Below are positions 29,659 to 38,136 of a stretch of 52,918 nt of DNA, piece after piece. Made by a program: the position numbers and the translations under genes. Source of the DNA: JBFIHF01 sp964411125. Lineage in GTDB: Bacteria; Myxococcota_A; Bradymonadia; Bradymonadales; Bradymonadaceae. The notes under the pieces were generated by a model. It was given only the letters and a program-made list of their open reading frames with translations, made no database searches and was not told the DNA's origin. Every line of letters starts with the position of its first letter. Within the stretch, counting starts at the first letter, position 1. Where the stretch lies: the NCBI GenBank assembly GCA_964411125.1, contig CAYPJU010000040.1:1-52918 (forward strand). Reading direction: 5' to 3'.

Positions 29659-32181
29659 ATGTCCAGCCACGACCTCATCGGACGCGACGACGCTCTCACC
29701 CGAGTGCTCGAAGCGCTCCCCTCCGAAGCCCTCGTCACGCTCCGTGGTCCGGGAGGGGTCGGGAAGACCACGCTTTCGCGCGCCGTCGCGGCGGCCACCG
29801 AGGCGCTCTTCGTCGAGCTCGACGGCTGTCACAGTTACGAGGACGCGGTCGCGGCCCTCGCCGCTGCTCTCCCCGACGAGGTCCCGGCCTCCGACTTCGA
29901 GACGATCTGTACCGGGCTCGCCGACGCCGGAGTCGTGATCCTCGACAATGCCGAACACATTGTCGACGAAGTCGCGCGGCTCGTCCGTAGCCTCCTCGAC
30001 GCCGACCGGCACCCGCGGCTCCTCGTCACCTCGCGTGAGCCGCTGCGGCTGCCCGAGGAGGTCGTCGTCGATCTCACTCCCCTCGCCGAAGAAGACGGCG
30101 AGGCGCTCTTCGAACTCCGCGCGCGAGAAGTGCTCTCCGACTTCGAGGTCGGTCCTGAAAATCGATCTGCGGTGCGCGACATCCTCCGGCTCGTCGACGG
30201 GCTGCCGCTCGCGATCGAGCTCGCCGCGGCGCGGGTCCGCATCCTCACCCCCGCGATGATCGCCGAACGGATCGAGCGACGAATGCAGCTCCTGCGCAGC
30301 AAGACGGAGAGAGTGGAGCGCCACGCGACCCTCGACGCGTGCGTCGGGTGGTCGTTCGACCTCCTCGACCCGAAGGAACAGTCGGTCCTCGAACAGATTG
30401 CGATCTTTCGCGGGCGTTTCGGAATCCGTGATGCCGAAGAGGTGGTCGAAGTCGAGGAGTGGGTCGGCGACACACTCGAGTCCCTGGTGGAGAAGTCCCT
30501 GCTGCGCATCGAGCGCGCGGGCCAGGTCGAGTTCGTACCCTACGAGGGGGTCCGCCGGTTCGTGCAACAGCGGACCGAATTCGACGCGGACCTCGTACGA
30601 CGCTACGCCCGCCATTTCGAGACCCGGATGAGCGAGCCCGACGTCGGGGCCGCCGAGCTGCGCGACGTCATTCACGCCTGGGAGCTCGCCCGCCTGCTCG
30701 ACTTCGGCGTCGCCGTCGATCTGCTCATCGCCGCTCGACAGCGCCTCACGCGCGGAGGGTACCTGCCGCGCGTCTTCCAGATGATCGACGAGGCGTTGGT
30801 CCACCCCGACCTCGACCGGCGCAACGAAGCGCTGCTGCAGGCATGCCTGGCCAGTTGCCACTACGCCTGCATGGATTTCGAGGCGATGGCCGAAGCGCTC
30901 GACCGCGCCGAAGAGCTGACCCGCGAGGGGGACTGGCCCGAGATTCGGGCTCGCATCATCCTCACCCGCGCCGTTCGACTCCACGAGCTCGACCGCGCGG
31001 AAGAAGCCGAGGAGCGCCTCGCCGTCGCCCGGGAGTTCATCGACCGGGTCTCCCCCGAACTGCGGACCCACATCCTGGGCGCGAGCGGGCTCGCGGCCGT
31101 CAAGCGCCGCGCCAACGCCGAAGCGATCCGCTACCTCGAACGCGCCGTGAACAGCGCGCGGCTCGAAGAGCAGTTCGTGCTCGAAGCCCGGGCATCGAGC
31201 TGGTGCGCCCTCGCCTATTTCGCCGATGGACAGCATGCCCGGGGCGTCTCGTATCTCGAGTCGACCCTCGACATGTTCGACCGGGTGAACGACTCGGTCT
31301 CCAAAGCCCAGACGATGCTCACCCTCGCGCAGGCCGTGTCGAGAGAAGACCCGGAGCGCTCGAAGAAGCTGGCCTACGAGGCCCGCGAGGCTGCGTCCCG
31401 CTCGGGGCTTCGTTACCAGGCGGCTCTCTGCGACATCCTCATCGCCCGACACGACCCTTCCCCTGCGGCCGTCCCACTGCTGCGAAAGACGCTCTCCACC
31501 TTCACGCATCGGGTGGTGACCAACGACAGGTGGTCGGCCTGGTTCGCCCTCGTCTTGAAGCTTCACGAGTTGGGCGACAGCCGGGTCGCGCTCACCGAGA
31601 TGGCGAGGTTCGTCGAAACCGTCGTGGAGCACGGCGACGAACGCCTCGCGGCGAGGCTGCGTCGCTACCACGCGGTCTTGAGCTCCGTCGCCGGAGCGCG
31701 CGAAGAGGCGATGGCACTTCTCGCCGACGATCCCGACTTCGCCGCAGTCTTTCGCGGGGAAGCTGCCGACGTCGACGCCGAAGACGATGCCTATTTCGGG
31801 CTCGTCCTCGACTTTCAGCCGAGCCCGGGCGAGCTCTGGCGTGAGCTGAACCGGGAGAGCAGCAACCGCGTCGACGTCCTCGGCGACTCCGCCGGGCTCG
31901 TGTTGCCGACCGGCGAGACCGTCGACCTCGAGTCGCGCTACGTGCTGCGGCGGCTGTTTCGCGCGCTGTTGGAGGCACGTCGCGAGAGCGCGGGCGCCGC
32001 GCTGACGCTCGACGATCTGATGCAGGCCGGATGGCCGGACGAATCGATGACCTACGAGAGCGGAACGCGCCGCGTTTACAGCGCGATTCGGAACCTTCGA
32101 AAGCTGGGCCTCGAAGAGATCGTCCTGACGGCCGAAGACGGATACCTGCTGTCGCCCGACGTCGAATTCGCGAACCGCTAG
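29659..32181 (+). CDS. STAND ATPase (NB-ARC/LuxR-AfsR type) with TPR-like repeats and C-terminal winged helix
   Basis: 840 residues. P-loop GPGGVGKTT (30-38), Walker B GVVILDNAEHI (about 90-100), TSREPLRL sensor and the GLPLAIELAAAR motif mark a signal-transducing NTPase. From about 330 to 720 helical TPR-like pairs follow (RRNEALLQACLASCHYACMDFEAMAEALDRAEEL; AIRYLERAVNSARLEEQ), a ligand-sensing surface. The C-terminus (about 755-835: SRYVLRRLFRALLEARR...LTLDDLMQAGWPDESM...TRRVYSAIRNLRKLGLEEIVLTAEDGYLLS) has the layout of an OmpR-type winged helix, unusual in being last; AfsR proteins have it first. Likely a transcription activator switched by nucleotide and ligand. No Shine-Dalgarno is obvious. 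It ends overlapping ygfZ tail to tail. Confidence 0.88.
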   Translation: MSSHDLIGRDDALTRVLEALPSEALVTLRGPGGVGKTTLSRAVAAATEALFVELDGCHSYEDAVAALAAALPDEVPASDFETICTGLADAGVVILDNAEHIVDEVARLVRSLLDADRHPRLLVTSREPLRLPEEVVVDLTPLAEEDGEALFELRAREVLSDFEVGPENRSAVRDILRLVDGLPLAIELAAARVRILTPAMIAERIERRMQLLRSKTERVERHATLDACVGWSFDLLDPKEQSVLEQIAIFRGRFGIRDAEEVVEVEEWVGDTLESLVEKSLLRIERAGQVEFVPYEGVRRFVQQRTEFDADLVRRYARHFETRMSEPDVGAAELRDVIHAWELARLLDFGVAVDLLIAARQRLTRGGYLPRVFQMIDEALVHPDLDRRNEALLQACLASCHYACMDFEAMAEALDRAEELTREGDWPEIRARIILTRAVRLHELDRAEEAEERLAVAREFIDRVSPELRTHILGASGLAAVKRRANAEAIRYLERAVNSARLEEQFVLEARASSWCALAYFADGQHARGVSYLESTLDMFDRVNDSVSKAQTMLTLAQAVSREDPERSKKLAYEAREAASRSGLRYQAALCDILIARHDPSPAAVPLLRKTLSTFTHRVVTNDRWSAWFALVLKLHELGDSRVALTEMARFVETVVEHGDERLAARLRRYHAVLSSVAGAREEAMALLADDPDFAAVFRGEAADVDAEDDAYFGLVLDFQPSPGELWRELNRESSNRVDVLGDSAGLVLPTGETVDLESRYVLRRLFRALLEARRESAGAALTLDDLMQAGWPDESMTYESGTRRVYSAIRNLRKLGLEEIVLTAEDGYLLSPDVEFANR

Positions 32182-33173
32182 CGGGTCTGGAAAGGGTGCC
32201 CTGGCAGCTCTACCCGTAGCTCGCGTCCATCCAGTTCCACCACGGTCCCGGGGTCGTTGTGGTCGCGTTTGACGTATGCGAGCGCGATGGCGGAACCGAG
32301 CGCCGGGGAGAAGGTCGTGCTGCGGACCGTGCCGACCTTCTTGCCGTCGCGCTGCAAGGTGGCGCCGACATCGATGGGCGCGTCGTCCTCGGCGATCAGC
32401 GTTCGCAGGAGCTTCGCGGGGGTCCCCAGCGTGTCGAGCCGCGCGATGATCTCCTGGCCGACGTAGCAACCTTTGTCGTAGCTGATCGCGTGATCGAGGT
32501 CTGCTTCGAGCGGGATCACCTTCTCGTCGAGCTCCGCGCCCCATCGCGCTTTCCCCGCCTCGATCCGGAGCGCCTCCGCCGCCGCTTCGTCGAGCGACGG
32601 CAGGTCGAGGCGTTCGGTCGTCGCATCTTCGGCCGCGACGTCGACCCAGAGCTCCCAGGCGGGGACGCCGTAAGTGTCGAGCCGCTGCACCAGAACGTCC
32701 CGCCCCGCGAACGTCCCCCAGGTCATGTGGTTGGCAGGGAGTTCTCGGAGCGCTCCGGCGAGCTCGGCGTGCGCTTCGATCGCGTCGGCGGCGTCGGGAC
32801 CGACGACGCAAATGCGCCCGGTTCGCGCGGTACGGTCCACGAACTTCGCGTCCTCGGTGATGACGTTCGCTCGAAAGAGGCTCGCGGCGTCGCCGACTAG
32901 CCCCGGCTCGAAGTCCATCAGCAGGAGCTCGACGGCGTGTGCGATCCGCATCTCGCACTGCAGACGGCCCGTCGCGTTGACCGCCGCGCTCTGCTGCCCG
33001 GCACCCGGCGCCGCCAGCCGGAACACGTCGCTCGTCACGACACCCTGCAACAGGGGGACGACGTCCTCACCGGTGCCGACCAGGGTTCCGCGCCCCGTCC
33101 TCGAAAGGACCGCGCTTCCGCTCGTCGCGACATCGTATGAAGCTCGCCAGTTCGTCACCCGTTTTCTCCGCAC
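32178..33173 (-). CDS. ygfZ: YgfZ/GcvT-domain folate-binding protein (Fe-S cluster repair/assembly)
   Basis: 331 residues with a GcvT-like tetrahydrofolate-binding fold. The family fingerprint K-G-C-Y-x-G-Q-E is present as KGCYVGQEIIAR near residue 237, with its conserved Cys. The N-terminal GTGEDVVPLLQGVVTSDV and GRLQCEMRIAHA segments also fit. YgfZ helps maintain Fe-S enzymes such as MiaB. The start is a GTG at 33173; another GTG five codons later is possible. Convergent with the STAND gene, overlapping it by four bases at the stops. Confidence 0.9.
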   Translation of the reverse strand: MRRKRVTNWRASYDVATSGSAVLSRTGRGTLVGTGEDVVPLLQGVVTSDVFRLAAPGAGQQSAAVNATGRLQCEMRIAHAVELLLMDFEPGLVGDAASLFRANVITEDAKFVDRTARTGRICVVGPDAADAIEAHAELAGALRELPANHMTWGTFAGRDVLVQRLDTYGVPAWELWVDVAAEDATTERLDLPSLDEAAAEALRIEAGKARWGAELDEKVIPLEADLDHAISYDKGCYVGQEIIARLDTLGTPAKLLRTLIAEDDAPIDVGATLQRDGKKVGTVRSTTFSPALGSAIALAYVKRDHNDPGTVVELDGRELRVELPGHPFQTR

Positions 33174-33191
33174 CCGTCACCCGTGATATAA

Positions 33192-33208
33192 CGTTCGCCA
33201 GCCGAACG
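33192..33208. promoter_or_regulatory. Inverted repeat between ygfZ and the small exported protein gene
   Basis: CGTTCG (33192-33197) and CGAACG (33203-33208) with a 5-nt spacer, directly after a TATAAC (-10-like, about 33187-33192). It could be an operator over the start site of the plus-strand gene. No good -35 was found. Confidence 0.3.
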
Positions 33209-33245
33209 CACCAGCACGACAATCCAACGAGATGAGGGCTCTACC

Positions 33246-33761
33246 ATGCGCAAATCACTCTTCGCAGCCATCGCGCTCGTCGTCTTCCCGCTCGCCGTCG
33301 GCGCGATCCCGAAGACGGACGCCACCTACGTCGCGGTGAAGTCCGACGCCGAGAACCAGAAGCTGATCGACGCCGGCATCGAGGGCGCCGTCGAGGACAT
33401 GTCGTTCATCACGCGACCCATTGCTCGCAAGAAGCTCGGGAACACGAACATCGCGTCCAAACAGATCTCGGTGAAGATGTCGGGGAAGAAGCTGACGATT
33501 CAACACGACGACCGCGCCGAGGTGTCGTCGAAGCCCGACGGGAAATCGTTCACCTGGAAGCGCGAAGACGGCGAACCGTTTCAGGTCTCCCAGGCCGCGA
33601 CCGACGACACGGTGACGCAGGTCTACGCCGCCGACGACGGCAAGAAGACGATGACGTACAAGTTCTCCGAGGACATGAAGAAGATGACCCTCGACGTCAA
33701 AGTCGAGAGCCCCAAGCTCGCCGCCCCCCTCGAGTACTCGATCCTGTACGCCAAGAAGTAG
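33246..33761 (+). CDS. Small exported beta-rich protein of unknown function
   Basis: 171 residues. Signal peptide MRKSLFAAIALVVFPLAVGA, then a domain rich in beta strands and Lys/Asp with regular strand-turn spacing (KQISVKMSGKKLTIQHDDRAEVSSKPDGKSFTWKREDGE; KKTMTYKFSEDMKKMTLDVKVESP). The pattern, and the ending EYSILYAKK, look like a lipocalin-type or calycin-like barrel, which would bind a small hydrophobic ligand in the periplasm; this is a guess from strand pattern. GAGGG precedes the ATG. Stands alone and converges on the PPK2 gene. Confidence 0.8.
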   Translation: MRKSLFAAIALVVFPLAVGAIPKTDATYVAVKSDAENQKLIDAGIEGAVEDMSFITRPIARKKLGNTNIASKQISVKMSGKKLTIQHDDRAEVSSKPDGKSFTWKREDGEPFQVSQAATDDTVTQVYAADDGKKTMTYKFSEDMKKMTLDVKVESPKLAAPLEYSILYAKK

Positions 33762-33789
33762 TCGGACCCGCAACCGGTTCGGCGACCGC

Positions 33790-34608
33790 TCAGTCGATGA
33801 CGATCTCGTCGAGCCCCTCGGCGGGTTCCGGCCAGTGCATCTCGACGGATTCGAGCGTCTGGCGCACCAGGGTCGAGATCGCGTAGTTGCGGAACCATTT
33901 CCGATCGGCAGGGATGACGTACCAGGGGGCGTAGTCGGTCGAGGTTTCGACCAGCGCTTCCTGGAAAGCGTCCATGTAGTCGTCCCACCTCGCTCGCTCC
34001 TTCAGATCGCCCGGATCGAACTTCCAGTGCTTCTCGGCGTTGTCGAGACGCTCCTGCAGCCGCTCCTTCTGCTCGTCCTTCGAGATGTGGAGCATGATCT
34101 TGACGATCATCGTCCCTTCGTCGGCGAGAAGCTTCTCGAAGTTGCGGATATGCTCGTAGCGGGCGCGCCAGCGCTCCTCAGGGACGATGTCGTGGACGCG
34201 GACGACCAGGACGTCCTCGTAGTGCGAGCGGTTGAAGATGGTGATGTGGCCGGCGCGCGGAGTGTGCTGATGGATGCGCCAGAGGAAATCGTGGTCGAGC
34301 TCGAGGGAAGTCGGTCGCTTGAACGCGACCGTATGGACCCCTTGCGGGTTGAGGGGGCCGAACGTCTTTCGGATCGCGCCGTCCTTACCGCCGGTGTCGA
34401 GGGCTTGAAGCACGATGAGGAGCTTGTGCTTGTGCTCCGCCCACATCTTGTACTGCAGGGAATCGAGCGCTCGGACGTTCGCGCGGTGCTGCGCCTCGGC
34501 GTCTTCGCGCTCGATCTTCGACCCGTCCGCGATGCGGCGGGTCCGTGTTTCGATGTTGCGAAGGTCGAAATCGTCGGGGTCGACTCGTAGCCAGTCGGGG
34601 TAGCGCAT
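33790..34608 (-). CDS. ppk2: Polyphosphate kinase 2 family protein (polyP:nucleotide phosphotransferase)
   Basis: Transfers phosphate from polyphosphate to a nucleoside mono- or diphosphate. The 272-residue single-domain form is typical. Walker A-like LQALDTGGKDGAIRKTF (GGKD 73-76), NPQGVHTVAFKRPTSLELDHDFLWRIH, the FNRSHYEDVLVVRVH motif and the C-terminal lid (IVKIMLHISKDEQKERLQERL...KHWKFDPGDLKER; APWYVIPADRKWFRNYAI) are all present. The spelling of these motifs points to the class II/III group rather than the two-domain class. The ATG at 34608 has GAGG 6 nt upstream; a longer frame upstream has no support. Confidence 0.92.
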   Translation of the reverse strand: MRYPDWLRVDPDDFDLRNIETRTRRIADGSKIEREDAEAQHRANVRALDSLQYKMWAEHKHKLLIVLQALDTGGKDGAIRKTFGPLNPQGVHTVAFKRPTSLELDHDFLWRIHQHTPRAGHITIFNRSHYEDVLVVRVHDIVPEERWRARYEHIRNFEKLLADEGTMIVKIMLHISKDEQKERLQERLDNAEKHWKFDPGDLKERARWDDYMDAFQEALVETSTDYAPWYVIPADRKWFRNYAISTLVRQTLESVEMHWPEPAEGLDEIVID

Positions 34609-34767
34609 CGGGGCCTCGGGGTTGCTGGAAACCGTGATGATACACCGCCGACCCGTCGCCGCGAAGCGCGGCGCGTCGACCGACACCCGCCGGCTCGAGG
34701 CCCGGCTCATGGTTGCAGGTTCTTGCCCCGCGACCTAGCCTCACCGAATCCCCACGTGGAGGTTTTC

Positions 34768-35574
34768 ATGCGTCATCTCACTCTCGCTCTCGCCATCCTC
34801 GCCTTCGGTTGCGCCGGGCTGCAGAAGAAGAACGAAGCCGAAGATCCCGAAGCGAACATCATCCAGGTCGACGTCTCGGTCGAGGGCCTCAAGGAAGAAG
34901 AAGAGAACGAACTCGAGAAGAAGATCGCGGAGATCGACGGGGTCTACAACATCCGGCGTGACCCGATGGGGCAAGCGACGGTGTACACCTTCGAATACGA
35001 TGGGGACTTCGACCGGCTCCGCAACCGGATCGAATCGATCGAATACCCCGGCCTACGGCGCCAGCGCGTCGTCGCCAACCTCCAGTACGTCGGTTACGAC
35101 AACCGCTCGCCGCTCATCGACGTGATCAGCCCCAACACCGAGGAGGTGATCACGGAGACCTCGATCCCGTTCGTCGTCGAGGTGAAAGACACCGACGTCG
35201 ACACCGTGACGATCCACGGCGTGGCGGCGAAGGAGACGAAGCCGAGCATCTACGAGGCGACGGTCGACGTGCCCGAAGGGGAGCAGGAGATCGAGATCGT
35301 CGCGGTCGACCAGGCGGGGAACGAGTCACGAGAGAAGGTGAACCTCAACGTCGACACGACCCCGCCCGAGCTCGAAGCGACGGTGAAGGTCGTGGTCGAA
35401 GGGAAGACGGAGCGAGGCTCTCAGGTCTTCGTCGACGGAAAGGAGGCCGACGTGAGCATGACGGGAAGCTGGCGCATCGAGCTGCAGGTGAAGAAGGGCC
35501 AGAAGACGGTCGAGGTCGTGGCGATCGACGAGGCGGGTAACAAGCGCACGGAACAGAAGTCGATCGGACTGTGA
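34768..35574 (+). CDS. Lipoprotein with an HMA-like and an Ig-like segment
   Basis: 268 residues; TGGAGG precedes the ATG at 34768. Signal peptide LTLALAILAFGC gives Cys15. Residues 34-105 (IIQVDVSVEGLKEEEENELEKKIAEIDGVYNIRRDPMGQATVYTFEYDGDFDRLRNRIE) have the spacing of a ferredoxin-like HMA fold, but the metal-binding CxxC is absent. The rest is two beta domains: PLIDVISPN...VVEVKDTDVDTVTIHGV and DTTPPELEATVKVVVEGKTERGSQVFVDGKEA, the latter like bacterial Ig/glucodextranase-B modules. Role unknown, probably surface binding. It overlaps the methyltransferase gene by GTGA. Confidence 0.8.
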   Translation: MRHLTLALAILAFGCAGLQKKNEAEDPEANIIQVDVSVEGLKEEEENELEKKIAEIDGVYNIRRDPMGQATVYTFEYDGDFDRLRNRIESIEYPGLRRQRVVANLQYVGYDNRSPLIDVISPNTEEVITETSIPFVVEVKDTDVDTVTIHGVAAKETKPSIYEATVDVPEGEQEIEIVAVDQAGNESREKVNLNVDTTPPELEATVKVVVEGKTERGSQVFVDGKEADVSMTGSWRIELQVKKGQKTVEVVAIDEAGNKRTEQKSIGL

Positions 35575-36257
35575 AGACGCGACTCTTCTTCGAGGTGACG
35601 TCGGCGGCGTACGACTTTCTGACCAACCAGAGCCTCTGGTGGGAGCAGATCGCGTCGGTGCGAGACCACGTCCCCGACCCGGAGTCGGTACAGCGCATCC
35701 TCGACATCGGTTGTGGCCCGGGGTCCTCGGCGTTCGTCCTCGCGCAGCGATTTCCGGAGGCGGAAGTGGTCGGTGTCGACTTTTCGCGGCGGATGATCGC
35801 TCGGGCGCGCCGTCACCACGGCAGGCTGTTTCCGGAGCTCCGAAACGTCAGGTTCGAAGTCGGTGACGCGACCGACCTTCGCTTCGACGCCGGCGAGTTC
35901 GACCTCGTCGTCGGCCACAGCTTTCTCTACCTGGTCCCCCAACGGCAGCGGGTCCTCGAGGAGCTTCGTCGGGTGCTCGGTCAGGGGGGCCGGTTGGTGC
36001 TCCTCGAACCGAATCGACGCGGGGATCTCCTCGCCGCGAACCGCCGACGCTACGGGCGGGACTATGCACGAGCCGGACGCATCGAGGTCGCCCGGTTCCA
36101 GGCTTCGATGGTCGCCTGGCGTTTCGTCAGCGGAAACGTCGGCCGGCTCGATGCGGGCGAGGTACATCGGTGGCTGCTCGAGGCCGGCTTCGACGACGCG
36201 GCGGTCGTCGACACCCTGGGAGGGCTCGGGATGCATTGCATCGGGGTCGTCGGATGA
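35571..36257 (+). CDS. SAM-dependent class I methyltransferase
   Basis: 228 residues, GTG start overlapping the preceding stop. Motif I is ILDIGCGPGSSAFVLA, the acidic residue after strand 2 is in VVGVDFSRRMI, motif II EVGDATDLRF, and post-motif LRRVLGQGGRLVLLEPN, the usual UbiE/MenG-like layout. Substrate unknown. A role in menaquinone or ubiquinone methylation is conceivable from the fold, but the gene is 15 kb from menFDA and coupled to two lipoproteins, so I do not assign it. Ends in an ATGA overlap with the next gene. Confidence 0.87.
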   Translation: MKTRLFFEVTSAAYDFLTNQSLWWEQIASVRDHVPDPESVQRILDIGCGPGSSAFVLAQRFPEAEVVGVDFSRRMIARARRHHGRLFPELRNVRFEVGDATDLRFDAGEFDLVVGHSFLYLVPQRQRVLEELRRVLGQGGRLVLLEPNRRGDLLAANRRRYGRDYARAGRIEVARFQASMVAWRFVSGNVGRLDAGEVHRWLLEAGFDDAAVVDTLGGLGMHCIGVVG

Positions 36258-37444
36258 GAGGTTGGATTGCGGTCCTGATTCTACTGGCGACGGGGTGTCC
36301 GTCGCGAAGCCCCGAGCTCGTCCGCGAAGAGGCAGCGCGTCTGTTGTTGCCGACGAGATCACCGCAATATCAGCGAATGGTGGAGATCGCCCGAGGCCCC
36401 GTGCGCGAGGGGGAGCTGCAGACGGAACGGGAGCACTTGTTGCTCTACCTGCGCGCCGGTGATCGGCGCCGGCTATTGTTGAGGTTCCCTCGCGCCGAGC
36501 ACGCGCATGGCTGTCATACCGAGGCGACGGAGGGGACGTGGGAGGGGATGAGTCGCGACGAAGAGTCGACGTGGTGGATCTTCCACGACGCCGATGACGC
36601 GATGGCGCTCGAGTTCGGCGATTTCGGTGTCACCGGCTATTTCTGGGACGACGAGAACGATTGCGTCGTCTCGCTTCCGGCGTTTCCGGAGTACTTCCCC
36701 GGTGCCCCTCCCGGCTCCGTCTTCGGCGCCGACGACACCCCGCTGGGGGTTCCGGCGACTCTCTCGTGGGACTACCCGGCTGGCGCCGGCCAGGGTCGGG
36801 TGCACGGGGACCGTGAGCTCGAGATCGTTCAGAGTTCACCGGGTCCCGAACTCGTGGTGGTCGATCGCGACCTCGTCTCGATCGAGAGTTCCGATGGCCG
36901 AGCGCTCTTCCGGATGGACATCGAACCCCCGACCGAGTCGCCGTGCCCGTTCGCCGAGGTCGCAACCTTCCGTCGCGCCGACGGTGTCCCCTATGTCGTG
37001 GCGTCTCTCGAGGCCGAGGCCGAGGAGAGCTGCAAGGGCGGGGTGGGGGAGGCCTCTTTCATGGCGTATGTCGTCGCGATCTGGAACGAGCCGTCGAAGA
37101 GTTTTCGCGTGGTGCACCGCCAGACCGAACGCTACGTTTCGGAGCGGGTCGGTGGACCCTGGACGTTTCAGAGCACCGAGGACGTCGTCTTCGAACAGCC
37201 CGAAGGGCGCATCGTGAAGCACCTCGAGCACGAGATCGTCAACACGTTCGACGACGCGATGCGCTGCCTCGACCGTGACGGAGGGAGCGGCGTCTGCCTG
37301 CACGAAGAGGGTTGCTCCGCCGGCGAGCAGCGTGAGGAGAACCGAACGCGTTGGACCTTCGTGGGGGACGACGGGGTGGCGTTCACCCTCGGCACCGGAA
37401 AGAGCACGATGATCGAAGCCTATGATGGCTGTCAGGAGTTCTGA
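36254..37444 (+). CDS. Uncharacterised lipoprotein
   Basis: 396 residues from an ATG overlapping the methyltransferase stop. Signal peptide WIAVLILLATGC with Cys15. The body is acidic with many Trp/Phe and eight or so cysteines placed as in disulfide-bonded exported proteins (HAHGCHTEATEG; NDCVVSLP; SPCPFAEVA; EESCKGGVGEASF; MRCLDRDGGSGVCLHEEGC). No domain is recognised. The upstream in-frame extension lies inside the methyltransferase gene and is not used. Confidence 0.78.
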   Translation: MRGWIAVLILLATGCPSRSPELVREEAARLLLPTRSPQYQRMVEIARGPVREGELQTEREHLLLYLRAGDRRRLLLRFPRAEHAHGCHTEATEGTWEGMSRDEESTWWIFHDADDAMALEFGDFGVTGYFWDDENDCVVSLPAFPEYFPGAPPGSVFGADDTPLGVPATLSWDYPAGAGQGRVHGDRELEIVQSSPGPELVVVDRDLVSIESSDGRALFRMDIEPPTESPCPFAEVATFRRADGVPYVVASLEAEAEESCKGGVGEASFMAYVVAIWNEPSKSFRVVHRQTERYVSERVGGPWTFQSTEDVVFEQPEGRIVKHLEHEIVNTFDDAMRCLDRDGGSGVCLHEEGCSAGEQREENRTRWTFVGDDGVAFTLGTGKSTMIEAYDGCQEF

Positions 37445-38073
37445 TGGTTCTGCACCGCGATTTCCTGATGCGCGCGATCCAGCGACTCGCCGACGTCTTC
37501 TTTCGCATCGCGACGAAGAACGAGGTCGAGACGCCCGAAGAGGCGCGCGACGAGATCGAGCAGGCGCTCGGCGAAATGCTGGGGGTGGAGAAACGCTTCG
37601 TGATGGGGCAGGGGCCCGCCGCGATGGAGTCGCTCGATACCGCCCTCGCCGCCGAGACGTGTCGGCTCCTCTTCCTCCACGCGAAGCTCTGCGAAGAGGA
37701 CGGGCTCGACCCGACGAACTCCGCGACGCTGGCGGCGGCCGCGCTCGAGCGCGCGTTCGGCAGGCCGTACACCGAGCGTACGTCCCTCGCCGCCGAGCAG
37801 TTGGAGGAGCACCGTGACCCCCTGCTGCACGTCGTCGGAGACGAAGCGGTGGCGAGCCTCGCGATGGGGGCGTTCCGCTGGTGCGAATGGAAGAAGGCGT
37901 GGGCCGAAGCCGAGGATTGGCTCTTCCTCGCCGTCGAGCTCGAGCCGGTCCATCGGGTGGAAGGCGTGGCGTTCTACCGCAGGTTGCTCGAGATGGACGA
38001 CGACGACCTCGAGGCGGGGGACTTGCCCCGCGCGGAGGTCGAAGACTCTCTGACCGAGCTCCTCGACCGCTGA
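37444..38073 (+). CDS. Helical protein of unknown function, DUF6483-like
   Basis: 209 residues, mostly helical, starting VLHRDFLMRAIQRLADVFFRIATKNEVETPEEARDEIEQAL. This opening (R-D-[FL]-x-M-R-x-I-x-x-L-A) resembles DUF6483-type proteins; the middle (AETCRLLFLHAKLCEEDGL) and C-terminal part (ALERAFGRPYTE; KAWAEAEDWLFLAVEL) have TPR-like helix pairs. No export signal. Its ATG shares one base with the lipoprotein stop (TGATG), so the four genes from 34768 form one coupled unit. Confidence 0.72.
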   Translation: MVLHRDFLMRAIQRLADVFFRIATKNEVETPEEARDEIEQALGEMLGVEKRFVMGQGPAAMESLDTALAAETCRLLFLHAKLCEEDGLDPTNSATLAAAALERAFGRPYTERTSLAAEQLEEHRDPLLHVVGDEAVASLAMGAFRWCEWKKAWAEAEDWLFLAVELEPVHRVEGVAFYRRLLEMDDDDLEAGDLPRAEVEDSLTELLDR

Positions 38074-38136
38074 ACCCGTCACGAAGGCCATGGCGCGGTG
38101 GTAGGCGGCGCGCTGTTCGCGAGCTAGGATGCATGA

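Noticed and set aside
27847..32958. 1703-codon open frame on the minus strand opposite the SpoIID, STAND and ygfZ genes
   Set aside because: It is antisense to well-supported genes, has Arg/Asp/Glu/Val-heavy composition typical of GC-rich shadow frames, and shows no domain.
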